Shown: in pieces, positions 32,664-41,388 of the stretch
How positions within the stretch are numbered: position 1 is the first letter of the stretch
Layout: every line of letters starts with the position of its first letter
NCBI GenBank assembly: GCA_038363005.1
Contig: JBBQBI010000009.1
Location: forward strand, 62,001 to 126,000
Reading direction: 5' to 3'
DNA: 64,000 nucleotides
Source of the DNA: JAKOWB01 sp038363005
Lineage (GTDB): Bacteria; Pseudomonadota; Alphaproteobacteria; Kiloniellales; JACOMY01
Notes under the pieces: model-generated
Seen by the model: the letters and a program-made list of their open reading frames with translations, nothing else
Databases searched by the model: none
What the model was told of the DNA's origin: nothing
Position numbers and translations under genes: made by a program

Positions 32664-33077
32664 ATGAGCATTTCCGAGACCGCGATGAAGTTCTTCGAGG
32701 CCTGCGAGACCGGCAAGGGCTGGGCCAGCTGCAAGTCCTGGTGCCACGAAGCTGCGAGCTTCTCCTCACAGGCCGAGCCGCTGGCAGGGATCGCCACGCT
32801 CGAGGGCTATGCCGATTGGATGAAGGGTCTGCTGACGCCGCTGCCGGACGGACACTACGAGCTGAAGGCCTTCGCCATCGACAAGGAGCGCAATAGCGTC
32901 TCCGCTTTCGCCGTGTTCCACGGCACGCACAGCGGCCCCGGCGGCCCGGTGCCGCCGACCGGCAAGACGGCCCATGCCGACTATGTCTATGTCATGCAGT
33001 TCGACGGCGAGAAGATCCGCCACATGACCAAGATCTGGAATGCCGGCTGGACGCTCAAGGAGCTCGGCTGGGTCTGA
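32664..33077 (+). CDS. SnoaL/NTF2-like fold protein
   Basis: A 137-residue protein with the cone-shaped NTF2-like (SnoaL polyketide-cyclase-type) pattern: an N-terminal helix, 'ESHSFSSQAEPLAGIATLEG'-like loop and the closing strands 'HADYVYVMQFDGEKIRHMTK' and 'IWNAGWTLKELGW'. Members bind or isomerise small hydrophobic molecules; the function here is unknown. ATG 32664 has GAGG 8 nt upstream, better than the GTG at 32655. The gene stands alone, separated by 113 nt from the BshB-like gene, and is convergent with the DUF2182 gene. Confidence 0.72.
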   Translation: MSISETAMKFFEACETGKGWASCKSWCHEAASFSSQAEPLAGIATLEGYADWMKGLLTPLPDGHYELKAFAIDKERNSVSAFAVFHGTHSGPGGPVPPTGKTAHADYVYVMQFDGEKIRHMTKIWNAGWTLKELGWV

Positions 33078-33099
33078 GCCGCCGCGCCACGCCGGCGCG

Positions 33100-33930
33100 T
33101 CAAAGTCCGGCGGCACGCGCCATCAGCAGCAACCCCGCCACAATGGCCAGGCCCCCGGTGACGCGCGCCACGCGCTGACCGGCGGAAGCCATGCGTTCGA
33201 GGGTGATGGCCGCGGCAACGATGGTCATCGCCAGCAGATCCATGACGCCGACGACTAGCAGGATCGCCGTCAGAGCCAAGCAGCAGCGGCAGCACTGCAG
33301 GCCCAGGCGCAGGCCGTGGCGCCAGGCAGTGGCCGCCTCGGCCGGCAGCAGAAGGACGCTGGCCGGCGTCCCGCGGCAGCAGGCGAGCTGGCGTGCCTTC
33401 CAGGCCGAACACTGCAGAGCGCCGGCCAGCAACACCGCCACGCCCACCGCCAGCGGCGCGGCGCGCGCCAGTGCCGGCTGCTGCATCGCCAGCTGCGCCA
33501 GCGCAACGCCGGTCGGATATACGGCCAGCCCGAACAGCGTCCAGACGCAGAAGTAGCCCAACCCAGCCAGCAAGGTCAGCCAGCCCAGCCGCGCCCTGCC
33601 GGCACCGCCGACAGCGCGACGGAAATCGCGCAGCATCGGCACCAGGGACGGCAGCATCATCGCCACCATCATCAGCACCCACATGCCGAGGAAGCTGGCG
33701 GCGGCAGCGGTCCAGCTTTGCCCGGGCATCCGCATCCACGCCACCGACATGGTCCAGCCACCGGGCATCGCCATGCCACCCATCGCCGCCATGGAGCGGC
33801 ACCAGGCGACGGTGCCCGCCGCGCTGGCGGCGAAGAGCAGCGTCAGCACGACGGGGAAGCCGCGTCCCGGGGCGGCGGGCAAGTGCCACGCCGCCCCGTA
33901 CGGCCCGCGCTCAGGCCGCGTATTCGTCAT
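33100..33930 (-). CDS. DUF2182 membrane protein, predicted metal-binding
   Basis: A 276-residue polytopic protein of the DUF2182 family: 'SFLGMWVLMMVAMMLPSLVP' (the Met-rich W-x-x-M-x-x-A-M-M-x-P signature), 'GYFCVWTLFGLAVYPTGVAL' and 'WKARQLACCRG', then 'LGLQCCRCCLAL'. The Met and Cys clusters are the reason the family is called predicted metal-binding. About seven membrane segments. Its start overlaps the end of the DUF899 gene by 20 nt, so the two form one transcription unit, which suggests a joint redox or metal role that has not been determined. Confidence 0.82.
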   Translation of the reverse strand: MTNTRPERGPYGAAWHLPAAPGRGFPVVLTLLFAASAAGTVAWCRSMAAMGGMAMPGGWTMSVAWMRMPGQSWTAAAASFLGMWVLMMVAMMLPSLVPMLRDFRRAVGGAGRARLGWLTLLAGLGYFCVWTLFGLAVYPTGVALAQLAMQQPALARAAPLAVGVAVLLAGALQCSAWKARQLACCRGTPASVLLLPAEAATAWRHGLRLGLQCCRCCLALTAILLVVGVMDLLAMTIVAAAITLERMASAGQRVARVTGGLAIVAGLLLMARAAGL

Positions 33931-34672
33931 GGCGGCGCCACCAGATGCCCTGCTCGTTGCGGCCCAGCGGCGCGCGATCGAGCCACTGGTACATGCCCCA
34001 GACAGCGTCGAGCCCACGGGCATAGGCCGAGTAGCTGTGGAAGACCTCGCCATCCTGCAGCGCGAAGGCGCTGAGCCCCGGCCGCTCGCGCATGAAGCTG
34101 GCGGCATCGGTGCCGCAGCTCTTGGCGATCTCCACCACCGGCGCCGGCGGCTCCGCCTGGTCCAGCGCGTGCGTGCCGCCCTGGTAGTTGTAGGACACCG
34201 CGCCGGTCCGCTGCTGTTCCGGCGTGATCGACACCTCGAAGTCGAAGTTGAAGTCGCTGTCCTGCGCCGAGGCCCAGGGGAAGCGCCAGCCCATGCGCTG
34301 GCGATAGGCCTGCAGCGTCGGCAGCGGCGCGCGCGACGCGGCCCAGAAGGCGACGTCGTGGTTCTGCAGGTGCTGGACGATCCCGTCGAAGCCATCGGCG
34401 ATGGCCGAGCAGGAGGGGCAGCCGGCCTTGAAGTCCGGGCCGTACATGAAGTGATAGACGAGCAGCTGCGAGCGGCCGCCGAAGAGCTCCTTCAAGCTGC
34501 GCTGGCCGCGCGTGGTGTCGAAGCGGTAGTCCTTGTCCAGCTTCACCCAGGGCAGCGCCTGGCGCTGCGCCGCCAGCGCGTCGCCCTGACGCGTCAGTGC
34601 CTTCTCGGCGGCGAGCAGCTTCACGCGCGCCGCCAGCCAGTCCTCACGGGTCCCTGTCACATGCCTGGTCAT
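33911..34672 (-). CDS. DUF899 thioredoxin-like protein
   Basis: A 253-residue DUF899-family protein. The thioredoxin-like core is seen in 'LFGGRSQLLVYHFMYGPDFK', with the CxxC-like pair in 'KAGCPSCSAIADGFDG', then 'VAFWAASRAPLPTLQAYRQR' and the aromatic end 'FALQDGEVFHSYSAYARGLD'. The activity of the family is not established. The ATG at 34672 follows an AAGGAG site; a GTG three codons earlier overlaps that site and is rejected. It is the first gene of the DUF899-DUF2182 pair and is divergent (92 nt) from the winged-helix regulator, a likely control point. Confidence 0.85.
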   Translation of the reverse strand: MTRHVTGTREDWLAARVKLLAAEKALTRQGDALAAQRQALPWVKLDKDYRFDTTRGQRSLKELFGGRSQLLVYHFMYGPDFKAGCPSCSAIADGFDGIVQHLQNHDVAFWAASRAPLPTLQAYRQRMGWRFPWASAQDSDFNFDFEVSITPEQQRTGAVSYNYQGGTHALDQAEPPAPVVEIAKSCGTDAASFMRERPGLSAFALQDGEVFHSYSAYARGLDAVWGMYQWLDRAPLGRNEQGIWWRRHDEYAA

Positions 34673-34764
34673 TATCCGCACTCCTTCGTGCCACTGGTTG
34701 AACCTGGGCTAGACTTAGGGACCGGCACGGGACCGGTGGGAGTGACAACTGTGTCGGGATTCCG

Positions 34765-35985
34765 ATGGACTCGCTGATCACGGCGGCGGCGCGCGCGCTG
34801 GCAGAGGGCGATCCGCTGGGCGCGCTGAACCGCGTCGCGCTGCGCGACGACCCGCCGGCGCTGGCGCTACGCGGCATCGCCATGGCGCAGCTGGGCGACC
34901 TGGAGCGCGCCAAGCTGCTGCTGCGTCGCGCGGCCCGCGCCTTCGGGCCGCAGGAGGCCGTGGCCCGCGCGCGCTGCCGCGTCGCCGAGGCGGAAATCGC
35001 CTTCGTCTTGCGCGACCTCGGCTGGCCAACACAGACACTCGAGGCGGCGCGGGTGACGCTGGAGCGGCATGGTGACCGGGTGAACGCCGCGCACGCGCGT
35101 TTTCTCGCGGTGCGGCGCCTGCTGCTCATCGGCCATCTTGACGAGGCCGAGCGCGGGCTGGCTGATTACGACCCTGCGCCGCTGCCACCCGCGTCGCGCG
35201 CCTCGCATGCGCTGATCGTCGCCGGCATCGCGATGCGGCGCCTGCGGACCCAGGCGGCCCGCGCCGCGCTGGACAAGGCCGCGGCGGCTGCGCGCGAGGC
35301 CCGCATCGCCGCGCTGACGGAGGAAGTCGAGAGCGCCGCACGCGTGCTCGACCGGCCCGTCGCGCGGCTGATCGCCGGCGGCATCGAGCGCCCCCTGCTG
35401 CTGGCCGAGGTTGAAGCCCTGCAGACCTCTCCGGCATTGGTGGTCGACGCATGCCGCCTTGTCGTGCGCGATCCGGGCGCCACGGTCTCGCTGGCCAAGC
35501 GCCCGGTGCTCTTCGCGCTGGCCCGCGCGCTGGCCGAGGCCTGGCCCGGCGACCTGTCGCGCAACCAGCTGGTCCAGCGCGCCTTCGGCGGCAAGCAGGC
35601 CGATGAGTCGCATCGCGCCCGCCTGCGGGTCGAGATGGGGCGGCTGCGGCGCGAGCTGCGCGCCCTGGCCGGGGTGACCGCGACCCGGCGAGGCTTCGCC
35701 CTGGCGCCGCTGCGGGCACGCCAGGTCCTGGTGCTGGCACGGCCGGTGGAGGACCGCCATGCAACGCTGCTGGCCCTGCTGGCCGACGGCGAGGCCTGGT
35801 CGAGCTCGGCCCTGGCGCTGGCGCTGGGCGCCAGTCAGCGCAGCGTGCAGCGGGCGCTCGACAGCCTGGCGCAGGCCGGCACCGTGCACGCCTTCGGCCG
35901 CGGGCGGGCGCGACGCTGGACCACCCCACCGTTGCCCGGAATCGCGACGATCTTGTTACTCCCCGCGCCGCTGCCCGGCGACTAG
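34765..35985 (+). CDS. Helical-repeat protein with C-terminal winged helix, putative regulator
   Basis: A 406-residue protein. The first 190 residues are Ala/Arg/Leu-rich helical hairpins resembling TPRs ('GDLERAKLLLRRAARAFG', 'GHLDEAERGLADYDPAPL'). A middle segment 'GDLSRNQLVQRAFGGKQADE' plus 'RLRVEMGRLRRELRALAGV' looks like an OmpR/BTAD-type winged DNA-binding domain, and the end 'SSALALALGASQRSVQRALD' 'SLAQAGTVHAFGRGRARRW' is a second helix-turn-helix. I infer a transcription factor controlling the divergent DUF899-DUF2182 genes. The downstream beta-propeller gene follows 9 nt later. The exact family is not known to me. Confidence 0.65.
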   Translation: MDSLITAAARALAEGDPLGALNRVALRDDPPALALRGIAMAQLGDLERAKLLLRRAARAFGPQEAVARARCRVAEAEIAFVLRDLGWPTQTLEAARVTLERHGDRVNAAHARFLAVRRLLLIGHLDEAERGLADYDPAPLPPASRASHALIVAGIAMRRLRTQAARAALDKAAAAAREARIAALTEEVESAARVLDRPVARLIAGGIERPLLLAEVEALQTSPALVVDACRLVVRDPGATVSLAKRPVLFALARALAEAWPGDLSRNQLVQRAFGGKQADESHRARLRVEMGRLRRELRALAGVTATRRGFALAPLRARQVLVLARPVEDRHATLLALLADGEAWSSSALALALGASQRSVQRALDSLAQAGTVHAFGRGRARRWTTPPLPGIATILLLPAPLPGD

Positions 35986-35994
35986 CATCGCCGC

Positions 35995-36648
35995 ATGACG
36001 AAGACCACAGCCACCATCCTGCGCGAATACGGCCCCTTCCCCGATGTCGGGGACGTCGCTGGCGTGACCTATGACGGACAGCAGGTCTGGTTCGCCGCCG
36101 GCGACCGGCTGCAGTCTCTGGATCCCGACAGCGGGCAGACCGGACGCTCGCTCGCCGTGGCGGCGCATGCCGGCTCCGCCTTCGACGGCCAGCACCTGTT
36201 CCAACTGGCCGAGGACCGCATCCAGAAGATCGATCCGCAGAGCGGCGCGGTGCTGGCCAGCATCCCGGCGCCGACCGGTGGCGGCAACTCCGGCCTCGCC
36301 TGGGCCGAGGGGACGCTGTGGGTCGGGCGCTATCGCGAGCGCAAGATCCACCAGGTCGACCCGGCAACCGGGGCGATCCTGCGTACGCTGGAGTCCACCC
36401 GCTTCGTCACCGGGGTGACCTGGGTCGAGGGCGAGCTGTGGCACGGCACCTGGGAAGGCGACGAGAGCGCGCTGCGGCGGATCGAACCGCGCAGCGGCGC
36501 GGTCCTCGAACAGCTGGAGATGCCGGCCGGCACGATGGTTTCCGGCCTGGAGTCCGACGGCGCCGAGCGCCTGTTCTGTGGCGGCGGCAAGAGCGGCAAG
36601 CTGCGCGCCGTCCGCCGGCCTGTTAAACCGTCCGGGAGGGGCCGCTAG
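35995..36648 (+). CDS. Beta-propeller protein, glutamine-cyclotransferase-like
   Basis: A 217-residue protein built from four to five repeats of about 45 residues with the pattern 'VAGVTYDGQQVWFAAGDRLQ', 'LDPDSGQTGRSL', 'GLAWAEGTLWVGRYRERKIH', 'VDPATGAILRTLES', 'GVTWVEGELWHGTWEGDESA'. This is a small six-bladed-type propeller like the glutamine cyclotransferase/NHL group. No signal peptide, so cytoplasmic. It follows the regulator gene by 9 nt and overlaps the DehI-family gene stop on the other strand by 4 nt. Function unknown. Confidence 0.68.
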   Translation: MTKTTATILREYGPFPDVGDVAGVTYDGQQVWFAAGDRLQSLDPDSGQTGRSLAVAAHAGSAFDGQHLFQLAEDRIQKIDPQSGAVLASIPAPTGGGNSGLAWAEGTLWVGRYRERKIHQVDPATGAILRTLESTRFVTGVTWVEGELWHGTWEGDESALRRIEPRSGAVLEQLEMPAGTMVSGLESDGAERLFCGGGKSGKLRAVRRPVKPSGRGR

Positions 36649-37529
36649 CCGCCAGGCTGGTCCACCAGTTGCTGCTGCAGGTAGGCGACATTGACGATCA
36701 GTCCGGGCAGCAGCCACTGGAACAGCCGCACCACGGCCAGCACCTCCTCCAGCGGCGCATCCTGGCGCGCGGCGGCGATCAGGTCGGCGGGCACCAGGCC
36801 GGACAGATTGGGCAGGCCCAGCGCGCCCGCTACCGCGGCTTGGTGCGCTGCCTGCACCGCGTCGCCATAGGCGGGGCCCTCGATCGCCGGCTTCAGCTCC
36901 GCCCAGGCCAGCGCGAAATAGCTGGGCCAGCGGGCCAGCGCGCGATAGTCGGTGTTGACGAAGGGCAGCCCCAGGGTCCGCATCAACTCGGCATAGAGCG
37001 CCCGCGTGGTCGGATCGGCGTGGTGCGCCTCCATCAGCGGAGGCTTCGCCGGGACCGCCGCCGGGCCGCGGGCCGGTTCGGCGCTGCCGCCGCCAAACCA
37101 GGCCTGGTCCTCCAGCAGCAGGCGCGCCACGGTGGCCATCAGGACATAGGGCATGTTGCCGGCGGCGAAGATCTCGATGCAGGCGCGGATGCTGTCGAGC
37201 TCCTCGGGCGCATAGCTCTGCGCCAGCAGGCGCGGCGCCAGGGGCGCGGGCGCCAGGCGGGCTGACTGCGTCTCGGCCGCGGCGCGCAAGGTGGCGCAGG
37301 CCTCGGCAAAGGCCGCCGTCCGGGCGATCGGGGCGATGGCCGACCACAGCGCGTCATAGAAGGTCGGGTAGCGCGCGAAGGCCATGGCGACCACGCCCAT
37401 CCAGGGCACCTGCAGCCCCTGCTTGGTGGCCTCGTAGACCGCCCGCAGCCGGCCGTGCGCCAGGTGCTCGGGCACCGGGCGAATCGCCGGGACAGGATCA
37501 GGCTTCAGACGCGGCAAGCGGTCAGGCAT
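36645..37529 (-). CDS. DehI-family haloacid dehalogenase-like protein
   Basis: A 294-residue all-helical protein resembling the group I 2-haloacid dehalogenase DehI, which hydrolyses both enantiomers of halocarboxylic acids. The internal pseudo-repeat is visible: 'VPWMGVVAMAFARYPTFYDA' in the first half and 'LPFVNTDYRALARWPSYFAL' in the second, the latter carrying the Asn/Asp expected at the active site. Length matches the family (about 295). ATG 37529 follows a GGTGGGGA site. It is divergent from the quinone oxidoreductase gene (69 nt). The true substrate cannot be told from sequence. Confidence 0.72.
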   Translation of the reverse strand: MPDRLPRLKPDPVPAIRPVPEHLAHGRLRAVYEATKQGLQVPWMGVVAMAFARYPTFYDALWSAIAPIARTAAFAEACATLRAAAETQSARLAPAPLAPRLLAQSYAPEELDSIRACIEIFAAGNMPYVLMATVARLLLEDQAWFGGGSAEPARGPAAVPAKPPLMEAHHADPTTRALYAELMRTLGLPFVNTDYRALARWPSYFALAWAELKPAIEGPAYGDAVQAAHQAAVAGALGLPNLSGLVPADLIAAARQDAPLEEVLAVVRLFQWLLPGLIVNVAYLQQQLVDQPGG

Positions 37530-37598
37530 TGTTTCCCCACCCATCGCGGCATCTGACGCGGAACCGCGAGGTTGGGTCAAGCAGAGGGAGCGGCTGCC

Positions 37599-38588
37599 GT
37601 GTCGAAGGCACAGGTCATTCATCGTCTGGGCCCACCCGATGTCATGCGCTGGCAGGACTGGCCGCTGCCCGACCCGGCGCCGGGCGAGGTGCGGTTGCGC
37701 CACACGGCGATCGGCGTGAACTTCGCCGACACCTATCATCGCGGCGGCATCTCGCATCCCTGGCCGGTGCCGCCCTGCCCGGTGGTGATCGGCTTCGAGG
37801 GCGTCGGCCTGGTCGAGGGCGTCGGCGACGGCGTGACCGGCTTCCAGACCGCCGATCGCGTGGCCTATGGCATCCCGCCGCTGGGCAGCTATGCCGAGCG
37901 GCGCAACTATCCGGCCGACAAGCTGCTGCAGCTGCCCGACCATCTCGACGACAGGCAGGTCGCCGCGCTGCTGATGAAGGGCATGACGGCGCACTACCTG
38001 CTGCACCGGACCTATGCCGTGCAGCCGGGCGACACCATTCTGGTGCATGCCGCCGCCGGTGGCATGGGGCTGATCCTCTGCCAATGGGCCAAGGCGCTGG
38101 GCGCCACGGTGGTCGGCACCGTCAGCACCGAGGCCAAGGCCGAGGCGGCGCGCGCCGCCGGTTGCGACCATCCGGTCGTCCGCAGCCAGCGATCCTTTGT
38201 CGAAGTGGTGCGCAGCGTGACCGATGGTGAAGGCTGCGCCGTGGTCTACGAAGCCATCGGCAAGGACACGCTGCAGCAGTCGCTGGATTGTCTTCGCCCC
38301 ATGGGAGTCTGCGCCGCCTATGGCCACGTATCGGGACCGCCCGATCCGATCGACATCATCCAGGACCTGGGCCGGCGCGGCTCGCTCTTCATCACCCGCC
38401 CCGCCATCATGCACTACGTCGCCAAGCGCGCGGACCTTGAGTGGACGGCGCGCGACCTCTTCAAGGCGATCGGCGACGGCATCCTGCGCGCTAACATCAA
38501 CTACGAGTATCCGCTGCGGGACGCCGTCAAGGCACACCAGGCCATCGAATCCGGCGGCACGCTGGGCGCCACCGTGCTGATCCCGTGA
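37599..38588 (+). CDS. Quinone oxidoreductase / zinc-free alcohol dehydrogenase
   Basis: A 329-residue medium-chain dehydrogenase/reductase of the zeta-crystallin/QorA type, an NADPH-dependent quinone reductase: 'HTAIGVNFADTYHRGGISH', 'VIGFEGVGLVEGVGDGV', 'VAALLMKGMTAHYLLHRTY' and the Rossmann motif 'ILVHAAAGGMGLILCQWAKA'. Catalytic zinc ligands are absent, as expected. I chose GTG 37599, preceded by AGAGGGAG at good spacing, over a TTG at 37572. Divergent from the DehI-like gene. Confidence 0.88.
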   Translation: MSKAQVIHRLGPPDVMRWQDWPLPDPAPGEVRLRHTAIGVNFADTYHRGGISHPWPVPPCPVVIGFEGVGLVEGVGDGVTGFQTADRVAYGIPPLGSYAERRNYPADKLLQLPDHLDDRQVAALLMKGMTAHYLLHRTYAVQPGDTILVHAAAGGMGLILCQWAKALGATVVGTVSTEAKAEAARAAGCDHPVVRSQRSFVEVVRSVTDGEGCAVVYEAIGKDTLQQSLDCLRPMGVCAAYGHVSGPPDPIDIIQDLGRRGSLFITRPAIMHYVAKRADLEWTARDLFKAIGDGILRANINYEYPLRDAVKAHQAIESGGTLGATVLIP

Positions 38589-38601
38589 GGCTGTCGACCG
38601 C

Positions 38602-39117
38602 TCAGCCGCACCAGCTAGTGCGCCGGCCGCCGAAGTAGGGCCGGCCCAGCCGCTCGCGGATCAGGATCTCGGCGGCGTCGGTGTCGTCGAGCAGCAGCTT
38701 GGCCAGGATGCGGCCATACTTGTCCCGGCCATCCGGGCAGATCTGCCGGTCCGCGGCGGCAGCGATCAAGGCGCGCAGGCGATCGCGCGCCCTTGCCGCG
38801 CCGGCCTGCTCGGCGGCGCAGCGCGCGCCCGCGCCAAGCTCCGGCGTATCGACACCCAGCAGGCGAAGACGGTCGCTTGCGCCGCCAACGGTGATCACGA
38901 TGGTGTCGCCGTCGATCACGCGTTCGATCATCGCCACGCTGCAGTCGCGCGGCGCCAACTGAACCCCGGCGAAGACACCCGCAGCGATGCCCACGACGAT
39001 GGCGCCGACCAGCGGCAGCAGCCAGCCGCGCAGGACCCCCGGTAGCTTGGACGGCCTGCCGCGTCGCGCGGGGGTGAAAGGAACGACACGGCCTCGGCGC
39101 ATGTCGATATCATACAA
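38602..39117 (-). CDS. Membrane-anchored thermonuclease-family protein
   Basis: A 171-residue protein with an N-terminal membrane segment ('GWLLPLVGAIVVGIAAGVFA') and a staphylococcal-nuclease-like domain: 'IERVIDGDTIVITVGGASDR' (DGDT) and 'RLRLLGVDTPELG' (active-site Arg/Asp), later 'RDKYGRILAKLLLDDTDAAE' (catalytic Arg). These residues are in place, so it may be an active nuclease facing the periplasm. The first ATG (39117) and the in-frame ATG at 39102 are both possible starts. Convergent with the oxidoreductase, 13 nt apart. Confidence 0.82.
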   Translation of the reverse strand: MYDIDMRRGRVVPFTPARRGRPSKLPGVLRGWLLPLVGAIVVGIAAGVFAGVQLAPRDCSVAMIERVIDGDTIVITVGGASDRLRLLGVDTPELGAGARCAAEQAGAARARDRLRALIAAAADRQICPDGRDKYGRILAKLLLDDTDAAEILIRERLGRPYFGGRRTSWCG

Positions 39118-39242
39118 TAGTATGCACTCGCCGCGGCCGGGAGATCATCTCAAGACGCTGCTTGGAATGAGCGGGGCGGAGGTCCTATGACTCCTCTCCG
39201 CAACGGAGCGCAGGACGCACAGCCAAGGGAGCCGCCATCACC

Positions 39243-39638
39243 ATGACCAAGAGCCCAGCGGCCAAGGCCGAGTCCCCCTCCCGGCTGATCGACACGCGGA
39301 TCGCGGAGCTTGGCGACTGGCGGGGCGAGACGCTCGCCCGCGTCCGCGCACTCATCCGCCAGGCGGACCCCGCGGTGGTCGAGGAGTGGAAGTGGCGCGG
39401 CGTTCCGGTGTGGTACCACGGCGGACAGCTCTGCACTGGCGAGACCTACAAGAGCGTCGTGAAGCTGACCTTCGCCAAGGGCGCCTCGCTCCCGGATCCC
39501 GCCGGCCTGTTCAACGCCAGCCTGGATGGCAACACCCGGCGCGCGATCGATCTGCGTGAGGGCGACAAGCTGGATGAGAAGGCCTTCAAGGCGCTGATCC
39601 ACGCCGCCGTGGCGGTGAACAGCTCGTCCGGCCGCTAG
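39243..39638 (+). CDS. DUF1801 (YdhG-like) protein
   Basis: A 131-residue protein matching the DUF1801 family: 'LARVRALIRQADPAVVEEWK', 'WRGVPVWYHGGQLCTGETYK', 'VVKLTFAKGASLPDPAGLFN' and 'RRAIDLREGDKLDEKAFKAL'. The fold is small alpha+beta; the role is not known. It is the last chromosomal gene before the integrative element, whose left repeat starts 69 nt after the stop codon. Confidence 0.8.
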   Translation: MTKSPAAKAESPSRLIDTRIAELGDWRGETLARVRALIRQADPAVVEEWKWRGVPVWYHGGQLCTGETYKSVVKLTFAKGASLPDPAGLFNASLDGNTRRAIDLREGDKLDEKAFKALIHAAVAVNSSSGR

Positions 39639-39707
39639 ATCGCCAGCGGTCTCGCCCGGTTGGAATCAGGCAAGGCAGGACCGGGCTGGCACAAGGCCGG
39701 TGGAACG

Positions 39708-39725
39708 CTGGCGGAGAGGGTGGGA
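39708..39725. repeat. Left attachment-site repeat (attL)
   Basis: CTGGCGGAGAGGGTGGGA, identical over 18 bp to 45128-45145 and mismatched on both sides. It marks the chromosomal left junction of the element. Confidence 0.8.
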
Positions 39726-39901
39726 CTGGCCCACGCTTCAAGCAAGTCCAGCAAAATACTGGGTTTCCTTCGGCTCCAAACAGCGCCTCTGTACCACCGC
39801 CCTGTACCTCCGGCAAGCGCTACGTCCGAGCGTAATCCTGGAGTCTGATGGCCTTCTCGTGTTAGTAGCGGAATGTTCACACCACTTGGGAGGGGCGCCC
39901 A

Positions 39902-40216
39902 ATGAGTTGGTTCAAACCCAAGAACAAAGAGCGTGTGATGTTGGCGGACCTGCTTTCGCACAACGCCGACATCATTGAGAAATCTGAAGGACGCTCGCGC
40001 AACGACGCTGAGTACCTTGCTGCCTGCCTGATTATCGACGACCTAAGTAGTCGCCCCAATGGACAATCAGGCTACAAGACTATGATGGAGATTCTGCAGA
40101 CCGATTACCCGCAGCACTTCAACGACGTCATTACGTACGTTGCCTGGTCAACGGGAAAGTTGCAGTTCAAACCTGAGTTTGACGAAGCGTTGCGAGAGAG
40201 GCACCGCAAGCGGTGA
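39902..40216 (+). CDS. Small hypothetical protein of the integrative element
   Basis: A 104-residue charged soluble protein ('MSWFKPKNKERVMLADLLSH'; 'NDVITYVAWSTGKLQFKPEF'). Family not recognised. ATG 39902 has a GGGAGGGG ribosome site, and its base composition is nearer 50 % GC than the flanks. It is followed 9 nt later by a small membrane protein gene, suggesting a two-gene unit. Confidence 0.55.
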   Translation: MSWFKPKNKERVMLADLLSHNADIIEKSEGRSRNDAEYLAACLIIDDLSSRPNGQSGYKTMMEILQTDYPQHFNDVITYVAWSTGKLQFKPEFDEALRERHRKR

Positions 40217-40225
40217 CACATCACC

Positions 40226-40480
40226 ATGTCGATTTCTGCCGCGTTGAACTATCTCTCCGCCGCCGCTGCGCTGACGGCCGCTGGTCTATGGCTCTGGTCG
40301 GCAAGGGTTCAGGTGGGAAAGCTATCAGGCACACTTAACGGCATCGCTCCCTCTATTCTTAAACTCGGAGAGGCGGTGGCGAAGCAAAGTCGCCTGAGTG
40401 CCGCTGGTGCCGTCTGCGCAGCCGTAGCGGCCCTGTTTCAGGGCGTAGCTCTCCTGCTGACACCGGCAAACGTCCCCTAA
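40226..40480 (+). CDS. Small membrane protein of the integrative element
   Basis: An 84-residue protein with two hydrophobic segments ('LNYLSAAAALTAAGLWLWSA' and 'LSAAGAVCAAVAALFQGVAL') separated by a polar loop, a helical-hairpin topology. No family recognised. It sits 9 nt after the 104-residue gene; a terminator-like structure follows its stop. Confidence 0.5.
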   Translation: MSISAALNYLSAAAALTAAGLWLWSARVQVGKLSGTLNGIAPSILKLGEAVAKQSRLSAAGAVCAAVAALFQGVALLLTPANVP

Positions 40481-40487
40481 CCAAAAT

Positions 40488-40525
40488 CCCCCCAGCGCCC
40501 ACTGACGCACACCGGGGGTTTCTTT
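40488..40525 (+). terminator. Possible terminator after the two small genes
   Basis: A C-run (40488-40493) can pair with GGGGG (40514-40518), followed by TTTCTTT. The loop is long (about 20 nt), so this is only a weak intrinsic-terminator candidate. Confidence 0.35.
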
Positions 40526-40962
40526 GGCTACTGCGGCAGGCCCGGTAGGCCGGCTAAAGGGTCCCCAAAGCTTTCTACTAGGCTAGCCGCTTGAGGACTT
40601 AAGGCTGCTCTATAGGCGGTTTGGCGTTTGCTGGTCGGCACCGCGCTGACCGGTCCGGCGACAGGGCAACTTGAAAAATCACAGATCGGGTCTACGAGGC
40701 AGCGGAACAGGGTGGTTTGGTCAGCGTCCCGCAGCCTAGGCCCGCCACTTGTTCCATAGGCGCCCCGATAGGCCAGCCTAAGCGGCACAAAAGAGGCTTC
40801 CTCTAACGGCTGGCCGTTGTCCCGTGCAACGTGTCGCTAGTCATGGACTGGCCTTCAAGGTGGGAGGCGCATGCGGGCGAGTGCAGTTGCCATCCGCGCG
40901 AGGCAAGGTCGCAGACCATAGTGTCGCGCTCACTGGCCCACTTAGGCTTTGAGGTGGAAGCT
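40526..40962. other. Non-coding stretch of the integrative element
   Basis: About 440 nt with no gene I can defend. An open frame on the minus strand (40528-40788, 86 codons) has no ribosome site or recognisable domain. Repeated short CTAAGG/CCTAGGC-like words occur but no clear iteron array. Confidence 0.4.
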
Positions 40963-41157
40963 TCAGTCCTCCCAGGCCCGCTCCAACACCCCTCTGAACA
41001 CCCACCCAACCACCAGGACCACCGCTAGGCCGACCGCGGTGCCGATATAGTGCCCCGTCGGGTGGTCGATGAGGGCCTCGCCCGCCATGTAGGCGCCGAC
41101 GATGACTGCAGACCCGGCGAGGATGACGGCTCCCTGGAGGATCTTGCTGGCTGGCAT
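40963..41157 (-). CDS. Small two-helix membrane protein
   Basis: A 64-residue protein with two hydrophobic segments ('ILQGAVILAGSAVIVGAYMA' and 'YIGTAVGLAVVLVVGWVFRG') and a short acidic end. The size and topology recall phage holins, but no lysin is present, so that role is unproven. It has a purine-rich ribosome site (GGGAGA) before the ATG. Confidence 0.5.
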   Translation of the reverse strand: MPASKILQGAVILAGSAVIVGAYMAGEALIDHPTGHYIGTAVGLAVVLVVGWVFRGVLERAWED

Positions 41158-41388
41158 AATGGCGGGGTCTCCCTTGGGGTCCTGCTGCAGTCTTGGACCG
41201 CCAGGACATCGAGCAGTGAAGGATCAGTGCCCGCCAGGGACACTCTAAGCGCCCTCTAAGGGACACCTAAAGGGGAGTTGGCTGGCCACCCTCTCTATAA
41301 CATGCAGGCACCGGGAGGGGGGAATAGTGCAACCTAATCCCCCGCCCAGTGTTTTGCAGGGTTTCCTGTCGGCAACCTTAGAGAGTCC

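Noticed and set aside
40528..40788. 86-codon minus-strand open frame in the integrative element
   Set aside because: No ribosome site, no domain, odd composition; reported only as a non-coding stretch.
40963..41157. Phage holin
   Set aside because: Two-helix topology fits, but there is no lysin or other phage gene nearby, so the name is not justified.
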